DNA of 64,000 nt, from NCBI GenBank assembly GCA_016713675.1, contig JADJOS010000001.1, positions 1,426,001-1,490,000 on the forward strand. The letters are read 5' to 3'. The notes beneath the pieces were generated by a model. The model was not told where the DNA came from, did no database searches, and saw nothing but the letters and a program-made list of their open reading frames with translations. The number at the start of each line of letters is the position of its first letter. Positions within the stretch are counted from its first letter, which is position 1. Shown here piece after piece: positions 44,197-52,128 of the stretch. A program made the position numbers and the translations under genes. Origin of the DNA: Acidobacteriota bacterium (lineage in GTDB: Bacteria; Acidobacteriota; Blastocatellia; Pyrinomonadales; Pyrinomonadaceae).

Positions 44197-46182
44197 ATGC
44201 GGTGTGTTTTTAATAAAATCGGTTCGAACAATGGATCTTCAGTTCTCGCTTTCATTTTAACCAGTCTTCTATTACTAGCTGCAGCGGACACTGCCGTCTT
44301 CGGGCAAAACGTCCCTCCGGTTTTCGATCTTCAATTCATCGGAAACGGCACGCCGACAGCGATCAATAATTCAAGGACGATCGCTGGTAATCGATACGTT
44401 GCCGGAAGCTATCTACCATTGGTAAGCATCGGAGGCCAGCCATGGACCGCACTGCCCGTCCCGGCCGGCTCAATGAGTACATTTCCGACTGATATCAATA
44501 ATCTTGATGTTATCGTCGGAGTCTCATACAGTCCCCAGTGGAATCCGATATCAGTGCGATGGACGAGGGGAACGGGCGGGTATGCTCTCGAAATATTGCC
44601 CCGAATGAACAACGATCCGTCGTCGTATGCCACGGCGATAAACGATGCCGGGCAGATAGTCGGCTCAAGAAGTGCTCTTGGGTATCAGCCAACCGGTCAA
44701 GGTTGGGTTTACAGCGACACAAACGGATTTACCAGTCTTGTGACCTACGGGTTTTGGATCGTTCCGCGCGATATCAACAATGCCGGCATCGTCATCGGAG
44801 GACAAGAGCGTCTAAACCTTGTAACAGGCCAATTGGACGTGACCGGCCAGGGCCCCGCAAACTACAACGCGATCACCAGTACGGCGATAAATTCCAGCGG
44901 TATGATCGCAGGGTCCTCTTCGCTTCGGTCGACATCATTGAACATTGTTTCCGTTTTCCGCTATGGACTTAACAGCCAATGGATGTTCATTGCGGGTTCA
45001 TCAAGATATACATCTGTCCAATGTATCAATGCATTGGGTGACATAGGTTACGGCGAGTATGGTGCCGGACTCTTCCTGGATGGCCTCGGGACCTATGCCG
45101 TCGGAAGCCTCCTCGACCCAGTTGTTACGGGTCAGGGATGGACGATCACAGGCAACGGAGCTTTCATAAACGACCTAAGACAGGTGGCCACTATTGGGCG
45201 AAATAGTGTCAGCGGCGAAACCGGCACGGTCCTGCTTTCACCGGCCGGCAATTTGCCGACGCCGACCGCACCGTCGAACCTATTTGGCGTCGCGCATCAG
45301 GCAACTCGGATGGAGCCTTACAATTCGATCGATCTTTCTTGGGTCGATACCAGCCCGCTCACCATCGGTTGGGAACTGCAGCGAAGCGTTCTCGGAACAA
45401 ATGTGTGGGAAGTCCTTTCACTTGTGCCGCCCGGAACTACGGCCTATCACTCAGACACGACGGTCGGAGTAAATATTACTTACAACTATCGCGTTAGGGC
45501 GATCGGCATAGGCGGCTCGAGCCCGTGGTCAAATACTGCCACTGTCACTTCGCCGGCCATTCCGCTTGATACAACACCGCCGCAGGTCGCGCTTTTGGAA
45601 CCTGCAGACGGAGCAAGTGTCTCGGGAATCGTTCTTGTCAGGTCACTGGCTACCGATAATGTGGCTATTGAATACCAGGAGATCAGCTTCTGGAATCAAT
45701 TTTCCGGTCAGCAGGTGATCATTGGCTCAACTGCAAACGGTGGCGAATTTTCAGTTAATTGGGATACGCGCCAGCTCGTGCCGGCAACATATAGGATCCG
45801 GGCGTTTGCTTCGGACACGCTTGGAAATTGGGATCAGTCTGAGGTCAATGTTGTGGTTGGAAACACTTCGGGGACCGTCATGCATGTCAGCGCGATCTCG
45901 CTTTCAGCGGTCCCCAGCCCGGTGCTCACTGTTACCGGTAACGTGACGGTTCTGAACGAAGCAAATGGACCGGTTTCCGGCGCCTCGGTGTCGATCATTT
46001 GGAATACGCCGGACGGACGTAAACGAAAGCAGACCAGCCAAACCAACAGCCTCGGCGTCGCCTCGTTCTCAGTGAGCTCGATTCCCGGAAAGTATCGGCT
46101 GACGGTATCGCAGGTTGTAAAACCGGGCCTTTCATTCAACCGCTCAGCCAGCCAATTGACCGCGACGATAAGTGTGCCCTGA
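44197..46182 (+). CDS. Secreted HAF-repeat / fibronectin-III / Ig-like protein
   Basis: A 661-residue exported protein with a signal peptide (VLAFILTSLLLLAAADTAVFG). Residues ~45-345 form a run of HAF-type repeats, seen as DINNLDVIVGVS, AINDAGQIVGSRS, DINNAGIVIGGQE and AINSSGMIAGSSS; this is a beta-propeller-like fold. An FN3 domain follows (about 355-450, TAPSNLFGVAHQATRM...NYRVRAIGIGGSSPWSN), then an Ig-like domain with TTPPQVALLEPADGASVSG, and a final beta domain with CnaB-like features. This is typical of surface or secreted adhesion proteins. AGGAGG lies 7 nt before ATG 44197. The gene sits between two related hairpin/nrdB blocks, which suggests that it entered by recombination. Confidence 0.78.
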   Translation: MRCVFNKIGSNNGSSVLAFILTSLLLLAAADTAVFGQNVPPVFDLQFIGNGTPTAINNSRTIAGNRYVAGSYLPLVSIGGQPWTALPVPAGSMSTFPTDINNLDVIVGVSYSPQWNPISVRWTRGTGGYALEILPRMNNDPSSYATAINDAGQIVGSRSALGYQPTGQGWVYSDTNGFTSLVTYGFWIVPRDINNAGIVIGGQERLNLVTGQLDVTGQGPANYNAITSTAINSSGMIAGSSSLRSTSLNIVSVFRYGLNSQWMFIAGSSRYTSVQCINALGDIGYGEYGAGLFLDGLGTYAVGSLLDPVVTGQGWTITGNGAFINDLRQVATIGRNSVSGETGTVLLSPAGNLPTPTAPSNLFGVAHQATRMEPYNSIDLSWVDTSPLTIGWELQRSVLGTNVWEVLSLVPPGTTAYHSDTTVGVNITYNYRVRAIGIGGSSPWSNTATVTSPAIPLDTTPPQVALLEPADGASVSGIVLVRSLATDNVAIEYQEISFWNQFSGQQVIIGSTANGGEFSVNWDTRQLVPATYRIRAFASDTLGNWDQSEVNVVVGNTSGTVMHVSAISLSAVPSPVLTVTGNVTVLNEANGPVSGASVSIIWNTPDGRKRKQTSQTNSLGVASFSVSSIPGKYRLTVSQVVKPGLSFNRSASQLTATISVP

Positions 46183-46266
46183 TCGCGGTCAGATCTGAAG
46201 CCTGGCCCTATTGATCAGGCTTCATATTTACTTCTGAACTGGAACAAAGACGATCGGCGGCGCGTT

Positions 46267-46449
46267 TGTTCCATGTTTCGTAAGTTTTGTGTGAGGTGGA
46301 ACGGAACAAGAATAGCGTGTTCGATCGCTTGAGGATAGACTCAAGCAGATAGCTCATTCCCTAATATTAAGATCTGCCCACGAAAAACACGAAAGACACG
46401 AAATAGAAGATCGCTCTTTCTTTCGTGTCCTTTCGTGTAATTCGTGGGC
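46267..46449. repeat. Right copy of dispersed hairpin block, after nrdB
   Basis: It has the same order as the left copy: a first hairpin with TGTTCC (46267-46272) and GGAACA (46303-46308) and a long inverted repeat (46376-46403 with 46421-46449) opening GCCCACGAAAAACACGAAAG. It lies just downstream of nrdB (which ends at 46456 on the minus strand) and may act as its terminator. The stem ends (GCCCACG/CGTGGGC) differ from the left copy (AACCGCG/CGCGGTT) yet pair internally. Confidence 0.75.
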
Positions 46450-46455
46450 GATATC

Positions 46456-47454
46456 TTAAAACGCTTCGTTAAAGCTGACGTCTCCCGCGACCGCGACTTG
46501 ATAGGCCGAGACGCGGCGTTCGAAGAAGTTGGCTAGTTCCTGAACGTCTTGCAGGTCCATGAACGAGAACGGATTTTTTGCTCCGTACACCTTTTGCATT
46601 CCGAGCATTATGAGGCGTTGATCGGCGACGAATTCGAGGTATTGACGCATATCGGCGACCGAAAGGCCCGAGATGCCGCCGGACAGGATGTCCTCGGCAA
46701 ACTGCATTTCGCAGTTGACCGCTTCGTCGATCATCGCGGCGATCTGGCTGTGGAGTTGGTCGTCGAAAAGCTCAGGCTCTTCGTTTCGCACTTCTTTGAT
46801 CACATCGAGTGCAAACGCCATATGCGCCGATTCGTCCCGAAAGACCCAATTCGTACCGGCAGCAAGGCCGTGGAGCAAGCCTTTTGAACGCAGAAAATAA
46901 ACGTAAGCAAACGCGGCGAAGAAAAACAGGCCTTCGATACAGGTCGCAAAACAGATCAGATTGAGCAGAAACTGTTTACGGTCTTCTTTTGTCTCAAGAG
47001 CATCGAGATTCTGGATCGAATCGATCCATTTGAAGCAAAATTCGGCCTTTTTATGGATCGAAGGAATGTTCTGCACTGCCGCAAACGCCTGTTCCCGCTC
47101 GTGATGATCGGGAATATATGTATCGAGCAGCGTCAGATAAAATTGCACGTGGACCGCCTCTTCATACAACTGGCGCGACAAATACATTCGCGCTTCAGGC
47201 GAATTGATGTGCTTGTAGAGGTTGAGTACGAGGTTATTCGAGACTATCGAATCGCCGGTCGCAAAAAACGCCACCAGACGATTGATCATATGACGCTCGG
47301 ACGGCGTCATCTTATTTCGAAGGTCGTTCACGTCAGTCGAAAAATCAACTTCCTCGACGGTCCACGTGTTCTTGATCGCATTTTTATACATTTCATAAAA
47401 CTGCGGATACTTCATCGGACGAAGAGTTAGATTGAAACCTTGGTCTAAAAGCAT
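46456..47454 (-). CDS. nrdB: Ribonucleotide reductase class I small subunit
   Basis: A 332-residue beta subunit that houses the iron centre and tyrosyl radical for making deoxyribonucleotides. Iron ligands appear as EEAVHVQFY (Glu, His and the radical Tyr in the ExxHxxxY spacing) and DESAHMAFAL near residue 200. It ends with SAYQVAVAGDVSFNEAF, the tail that docks into the alpha subunit. ATG 47454 starts the real protein (MLLDQGFNLTLRP); an upstream frame start would lie in the palindromic repeat. It follows nrdA in one operon, 160 bases downstream; the spacer is built from an inverted pair of repeats (47465-47607). Confidence 0.97.
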   Translation of the reverse strand: MLLDQGFNLTLRPMKYPQFYEMYKNAIKNTWTVEEVDFSTDVNDLRNKMTPSERHMINRLVAFFATGDSIVSNNLVLNLYKHINSPEARMYLSRQLYEEAVHVQFYLTLLDTYIPDHHEREQAFAAVQNIPSIHKKAEFCFKWIDSIQNLDALETKEDRKQFLLNLICFATCIEGLFFFAAFAYVYFLRSKGLLHGLAAGTNWVFRDESAHMAFALDVIKEVRNEEPELFDDQLHSQIAAMIDEAVNCEMQFAEDILSGGISGLSVADMRQYLEFVADQRLIMLGMQKVYGAKNPFSFMDLQDVQELANFFERRVSAYQVAVAGDVSFNEAF

Positions 47455-47464
47455 AATTTTGTCG

Positions 47465-47607
47465 GTAGCCCGCACGTAAGTAAGGGCTCAAGTCAATTAA
47501 TATTCAACGTAAGTTGACAGTCACAGTTCACCCTTGCAGCACTTGGGTAAATCGAAATCAGTCTCTACACCGCGTCGAACCCTTACTTACGTGCGGGCTA
47601 CTGACAC
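47465..47607. repeat. Inverted pair of 28 nt dispersed repeat between nrdA and nrdB
   Basis: One arm (47465-47486) and its exact 22-base complement (47580-47601) flank about 93 bases; the second arm extends to 47607. The core is AGCCCGCACGTAAGTAAG. A third copy sits in frame inside the flavoprotein gene (58656-58683). On the nrdAB transcript this gives a 22-base stem; one arm begins 10 nt before the nrdB ATG and seems to have displaced any ribosome binding site. Confidence 0.9.
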
Positions 47608-47614
47608 TTCGAGT

Positions 47615-50014
47615 CTACTGACAGGCTTCACACGCCTCTGGATTTTCGAGCGAGCAAACCAAAGCCTCTTCATCCGAATACGCTTTGACCTCGGCAGCGG
47701 TGTTTTCTACTGCGTTGACCTGTGCAATACGCGTTGCAGGGCGTGAGCGTAGGTAATACGTCGTTTTCAGGCCTTTTTGCCACGCGTACATATACATCGA
47801 CGAAAGCTTGCCGATATTCGGGCTTTCCATGAAGAGGTTGAGCGACTGGCTCTGGTCGATAAATGCCCCGCGGTCGGCGGCCATGTCGATGAGCGAACGC
47901 ATTGGTATCTCCCACGAAGTGCGATAGATCGCCTTGAGTTCGTCGTTAAATTCGGCGATGTCCTGTACTGAACCTTCGCTCAATTTGATCTTGTTGCGGA
48001 TCTCGTCGGTCCAGAGGCCAAGTGCTTTCAGTTCTTGAACAAGATACTTGTTCACCTGTACAAAATCGCCCGACAGCGTCTCGCGTTTGAACAGGTTCGA
48101 TACCTGCGGTTCGATGCACTCGTAACAGCCGGCGATCGAGGCGATCGTGGCAGTCGGTGCGATGGCGATCATCAGGCTGTTGCGAAGTCCCGTTGTCTTT
48201 ATCTTCTCACGCAAAGCGTCCCAGCGAGGCATATCGTCGGGCGTCACGCCCCACAGATCGAACTGCAGATCGCCCTGAGCCGCACGCGTTTCGAAGAACG
48301 CCGGATGCATTCCTCGCTCGACCGCAAGATCGCTCGACGCATCGAGGGCTCCGAAATAGATCTCTTCCTGGATCTTCGCCGAGATCTTACGAGCCTCGTC
48401 GCCGTCGAACGGCAGACGCATTTGGAAAAATACATCCTGTAAACCCATCACGCCGAGACCGATGTTGCGCCAGCGGTTGTTCGAGCTCGAAGTGCTCGGG
48501 ATCGCATAGTAATTGAGGTCGATGACCTTGTCGAGTTGGCGGACCGCGAGCTTTACATTGCGGCGAAGTTTGTCGTAATCAAACTGGCCGTCCCTCACAT
48601 ATCGGGCCGCGTTGATCGAGCCGAGATTGCAGACGGCGGTCTCGTTATCGCTCGTGACTTCGATGATCTCGGTGCAGAGATTTGAAAGGTGAACGACATT
48701 CTCCGGTCGTCCGGTCTGATTCGATTTTCGGTTCGATGCGTCCTTGAACGTCATCCAGCCGTTGCCCGTCTGAGCCATCGTCCGCATCATCTTGGCGTAC
48801 AGATCTCGGGCGTTGATCTGCCGCATGAAGAGGCCTTCTTCTTCGGCTTTGATATAGGCGGCCTCAAATTCCTCACCGTATAGATCAGGAAAATGCGGCA
48901 CGACCTTCGGATCGAAAAGCGACCACTGGCCGTCAGCCTGGACGCGTTTCATGAACAGATCAGGTATCCAATTCGCGAGATTCAGGTTGTGCGTGCGTCG
49001 GGCGTCGTCGCCGGTGTTGTCGCGGAGCTCGAGGAAATCGTCGATATCAGCGTGCCACGTTTCGAGATAGACACAGCAGGCACCCTTGCGTTTGCCGCCT
49101 TGATTTACAGCCGACACGCTCGAATCTAGCGTCTTGAGCCACGGCACGATGCCGTTCGAATGGCCATTCGTTCCGCGTATGAGCGAGCCTTGTGATCGAA
49201 CCCGATGATAAGCGATGCCGATGCCGCCGGAAAATTTCGAGAGCATCGCCACGTCCGCGTACTTCTTATATATGCTTTCCAAGCTATCCTGCGGCGAATC
49301 AAGCAGGAAGCAGCTCGACAGCTGTTCGTGACGCGTGCCCGAATTGAAAAGCGTAGGCGTCGACGGAACGTATTCGAGCGACGAGAACAAATTGTAAAGA
49401 TCGATCGCTTCGTGCGGGCTTTCCGAAAGACCGCAAGCCACGCGCATCCAGAAGAATTGCGGGGTCTCGATGACGTCGCGGGTCTCCGGATTTTTCAACA
49501 GATAACGGTCATACAAGGTGCGGAGCCCAAAGAATTCGAACAGGTCATTCCTTTCGTAGCTAATGGCGTCATTCAGCTTTCGGGCGTTCTGGACGACAAA
49601 ATTAGCGACGCGTTCCCCGATCAAACCTTCTTTAACACCAAAAGCTATCGACTGTGAAAACGAATGGATCTCCTGATTACGGACCTCTTTCTCAATATAT
49701 TGGTTGAGAAGCCGGGCTCCGAGTTTTGAATATTCCGGCTCCTCAAAGATGAGGCTTGCGGCCGTCTGGATGGAAAGCTTGTCGAGTTCTTTGGTCGTCG
49801 CACCATCATAGATGCCGCTGATCGTTTTGGTTGCGATCTTCAGGCTGTCGACCGAGGTCAAATTTACACAGCATCGCGTGATCGCTCGGACGATCTTATT
49901 GATATCGACCGGTTCGAGAGCTCCGTTTCGTTTGCGTACCTGCATCGAGGTCTGTGCCGAATTGTCCGTTTGACGTGAAGCCGCGGTGCTCGTCTGCCCA
50001 AAGAAATTGTCCAT
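47615..50014 (-). CDS. nrdA: Ribonucleotide reductase class I large subunit
   Basis: A 799-residue alpha subunit that carries the active site for reduction of ribonucleoside diphosphates. The N-terminal ATP-cone (VRKRNGALEPVDINKIVRAI) gives allosteric control by ATP/dATP. The barrel includes SSCFLLDSPQDSLESIY, the active-site loop NLCTEIIEVTSDNETAVCNLGSIN and MIAIAPTATIASIAG. The C-terminal CEACQ holds the swivel cysteines. The start is ATG 50014. The promoter and two NrdR-like boxes lie near 50199-50244, and nrdB follows in the operon. Confidence 0.97.
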   Translation of the reverse strand: MDNFFGQTSTAASRQTDNSAQTSMQVRKRNGALEPVDINKIVRAITRCCVNLTSVDSLKIATKTISGIYDGATTKELDKLSIQTAASLIFEEPEYSKLGARLLNQYIEKEVRNQEIHSFSQSIAFGVKEGLIGERVANFVVQNARKLNDAISYERNDLFEFFGLRTLYDRYLLKNPETRDVIETPQFFWMRVACGLSESPHEAIDLYNLFSSLEYVPSTPTLFNSGTRHEQLSSCFLLDSPQDSLESIYKKYADVAMLSKFSGGIGIAYHRVRSQGSLIRGTNGHSNGIVPWLKTLDSSVSAVNQGGKRKGACCVYLETWHADIDDFLELRDNTGDDARRTHNLNLANWIPDLFMKRVQADGQWSLFDPKVVPHFPDLYGEEFEAAYIKAEEEGLFMRQINARDLYAKMMRTMAQTGNGWMTFKDASNRKSNQTGRPENVVHLSNLCTEIIEVTSDNETAVCNLGSINAARYVRDGQFDYDKLRRNVKLAVRQLDKVIDLNYYAIPSTSSSNNRWRNIGLGVMGLQDVFFQMRLPFDGDEARKISAKIQEEIYFGALDASSDLAVERGMHPAFFETRAAQGDLQFDLWGVTPDDMPRWDALREKIKTTGLRNSLMIAIAPTATIASIAGCYECIEPQVSNLFKRETLSGDFVQVNKYLVQELKALGLWTDEIRNKIKLSEGSVQDIAEFNDELKAIYRTSWEIPMRSLIDMAADRGAFIDQSQSLNLFMESPNIGKLSSMYMYAWQKGLKTTYYLRSRPATRIAQVNAVENTAAEVKAYSDEEALVCSLENPEACEACQ

Positions 50015-50376
50015 TTTTCGTCGCTTTTCCTGTTATTTTTTTACCATTTCGATCTGCCGATACGGTGTTTTTAGAGAGAAAGTCCCACCCGCCCGATTTG
50101 TAACTAACCAAACAAGGCCGTCAAACAGATCAAAATTGTTTTGTATTTCACGCGATGATTTGTCTACCGAACCGTAGGGTTTATTCCCGCGTGGATATAG
50201 ACTATATGGTAGACAATACCCTTTGTCAACACAAAATATAGTGGTTTTAAAACTTTCTGCTAACTCTAATTTTTACAACATTTAGAGCGCGTAGGCTAAG
50301 GTTTAGGGTTATATTGTGTGTAACAAAATGGTAACGCCTTGAGGCGCAATGATTTAGGCGGGAATTTTCGACTCTT
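50015..50376. other. Leader and promoter region of nrdA
   Basis: This 362-base gene-free stretch holds the nrdA promoter (50199-50244) and a 5' untranslated leader of about 180 bases with an AGGAAAAG-type site before ATG 50014. Left of the promoter it is A+T rich. A 5-base hairpin (CGCCTTGAGGCG, 50336-50347) lies upstream of the promoter, before the MBL gene start is reached from the other direction. Confidence 0.6.
50199..50244 (-). promoter_or_regulatory. nrdA promoter with two NrdR-like boxes
   Basis: On the minus strand TTGACA (50229-50224), a 17-base spacer and TATAGT (50206-50201) form an almost ideal -35/-10 pair; RNA would start near 50194. Two 16-base boxes cover them: CCACTATATTTTGTGT (50244-50229), very near the NrdR consensus, and a weaker GTCTACCATATAGTCT (50214-50199). 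Their centres are 30 bases apart, the spacing known for NrdR pairs. This implies repression of nrdAB by NrdR, whose gene is not in the window. Confidence 0.88.
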
Positions 50377-51144
50377 TTATGCCTGCTCAACAACTAATTC
50401 GTCATGAGCGAACGAAACATTGTCCGGCAATAACCGCGAATCGCGTTCGTGAAGCATGTCGTGATTAAGATGAGTAAGGAAGGCGCGTCTGGGACGCAAG
50501 TCAGCGATGATATCGAGTGCCTCTTCGAGGCAAAGATGTGTTGAATGAGGCTTTATTCTAACGCAATCGAGAACAAGAACGTCCAGATCGCGAAGCCCGT
50601 CCATTGATGCAGGTGGAATTATTTTGAGATCGGTCGCGTAGGCAAAGTCGTTGAAGCGATAGGCGATGACGGGCAATTTGCCGTGCGTCACTTCAAGCGG
50701 GGTGATCTCGAGATCTTCACCGATGCAGAATTTGGCTCCGGGCTCGACAGTGTGAGGGATCAATTGGGGCAGGCCGCCGCCGAAGTGGGTCGGATTAAAG
50801 ATATATTGGAATATCCGCCGTAGATCGGTCCACGCGATCTCATTGGCATAAACACCCATCGCCCCATGTCTAAAATTAAGCGGTCTGATGTCGTCGAGGC
50901 CAAAAACGTGGTCGACATGGCAATGCGTGATCATGACCGCATCAAGGCGGCTTATTTTAGCCCGTAGAGCTTGTTGACGAAAATCTATTGAGGTATCAAC
51001 GAGGATCTTCTTGTCTCGATGCTCGATCAAGATCGAAACCCTAAGCCTCTTGTCTCGCGGATCATCAGAAAGGCAAGTTTCACAATCGCACCCGATCGAT
51101 GGAACGCCGGTAGATGTGCCCGTGCCGAGAAATGTAAGTTTCAT
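50377..51144 (-). CDS. Metallo-beta-lactamase-fold hydrolase, PhnP/RNase-Z-like
   Basis: A 255-residue MBL-fold hydrolase. It opens LTFLGTGTSTGVPSIGCDCETC, the start typical of PhnP-like phosphodiesterases, with a Cys trio that may bind a structural zinc. The metal site THCHVDHVFGLDDIRPL near residues 70-85 has the HxHxDH motif; further ligands are FAYATDLK and the C-terminal THLNHDML. The family includes enzymes acting on cyclic phosphodiesters such as those formed in phosphonate breakdown. No phosphonate genes are near, so the substrate is unknown. DUF1844 lies just upstream (74 bases) on the same strand. Confidence 0.87.
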   Translation of the reverse strand: MKLTFLGTGTSTGVPSIGCDCETCLSDDPRDKRLRVSILIEHRDKKILVDTSIDFRQQALRAKISRLDAVMITHCHVDHVFGLDDIRPLNFRHGAMGVYANEIAWTDLRRIFQYIFNPTHFGGGLPQLIPHTVEPGAKFCIGEDLEITPLEVTHGKLPVIAYRFNDFAYATDLKIIPPASMDGLRDLDVLVLDCVRIKPHSTHLCLEEALDIIADLRPRRAFLTHLNHDMLHERDSRLLPDNVSFAHDELVVEQA

Positions 51145-51217
51145 CTAATAGGGGACCGCAGTCAGCAAAGAGCAAGTGAAACCAGAGGGCTGAACTCAAT
51201 GGTCTCGGCAAGCGATC

Positions 51218-51787
51218 TTATTTCTTTCCAAGCAGCTCGTCTCCGGAGAACTGTTTCGCAGCCTGAGCTTTCAATTTTTCTTCGGTCGCTTTAACGAGAC
51301 GTACATATTGCATTCGAAGGTCGGCTAGCAGGCCTTCAAGCAGCCGACTTTCCTGCGGGTGCAAGTTGCCCTTCGTCTTTTCGCGGAGCATTGAAAGTAT
51401 GTCAAGCCAGTATTTGCCGCTGTCGAGGTCGAGGCTGCGTTGGCCCGTCGCGGGATGCGGGACAGCACCGAGTGCCGCTGCTGCGTTGGTGGCCAAGGTC
51501 GATAGGAAATTTACAAAACTCGCAGGATCCTGTGCACCAGGTATTTCACCATCGCCAATCTCATCCTCGTCATATGATGAAGGCTCCCCATCGATCGCTT
51601 GCCCCGCTCCCGATGTCGGGTCTACTGCCTCTGCGGGTCGAATCTCAGATTCCTGAGTAGCCGGTTTTTCGACAGGTTTCGCCGGCTCGAGTGTCACGCC
51701 TTCGCGCAAACTGCCGTCTGAGTTGAATTTTCGCTTATCAGCGACTTTGTAATGTACTTCCTCGTTCTCGTCATCGTGACCGATCAT
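51218..51787 (-). CDS. DUF1844 protein with disordered N-terminus
   Basis: A 189-residue protein. The first ~90 residues are low-complexity and charged (KPVEKPATQESEIRPAEAVD). The C-terminal part is a DUF1844 domain: FVNFLSTLATNAAAALGAVPHPATGQRSLDLDSGKYWLDILSMLREKTKGNLHPQESRLLEGLLADLRMQYV spans about residues 88-165 with the GxxxxP and KTxGNL features. The role is unknown. It is common in Acidobacteriota and Planctomycetes near housekeeping genes. It is transcribed toward the MBL gene. Confidence 0.87.
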   Translation of the reverse strand: MIGHDDENEEVHYKVADKRKFNSDGSLREGVTLEPAKPVEKPATQESEIRPAEAVDPTSGAGQAIDGEPSSYDEDEIGDGEIPGAQDPASFVNFLSTLATNAAAALGAVPHPATGQRSLDLDSGKYWLDILSMLREKTKGNLHPQESRLLEGLLADLRMQYVRLVKATEEKLKAQAAKQFSGDELLGKK

Positions 51788-52128
51788 ATATTTTACCCTT
51801 AATCGATATTACCATTTTGAGAAAAAAGAATTCAAAATCTTCGTTTGTTAATGATCGGCGCGGAGCGTTTGCCGCATTTCCGCAATGTGCCGTTTTGAAG
51901 CCTCCGAAACCTGGCCAGAAAGAACGATGCAGCATTATCCGATGCGAATATTTGTCGCATACTTGCACCTTTAAGAATGTGAGATTAGATTCAACTATAG
52001 AACCAAAGCCGATTGATATTAGAAAGCGAAAGAACTCAAATATTCATAGCTTGATCTATCATGAACTAAGCGTTTGATCGCAGAATCCCGTTTGTTTAGT
52101 GTTTCCCCTTTGTTTCCCTTTTGGACTT
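51788..52128. other. Gene-free spacer, nothing recognised
   Basis: 341 bases between the DUF1844 gene (minus) and the ferredoxin-TPR gene (plus). I see no gene, repeat or clear promoter. A minus-strand open frame (51771-51968) overlaps the DUF1844 start and has no features of its own. Confidence 0.4.
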
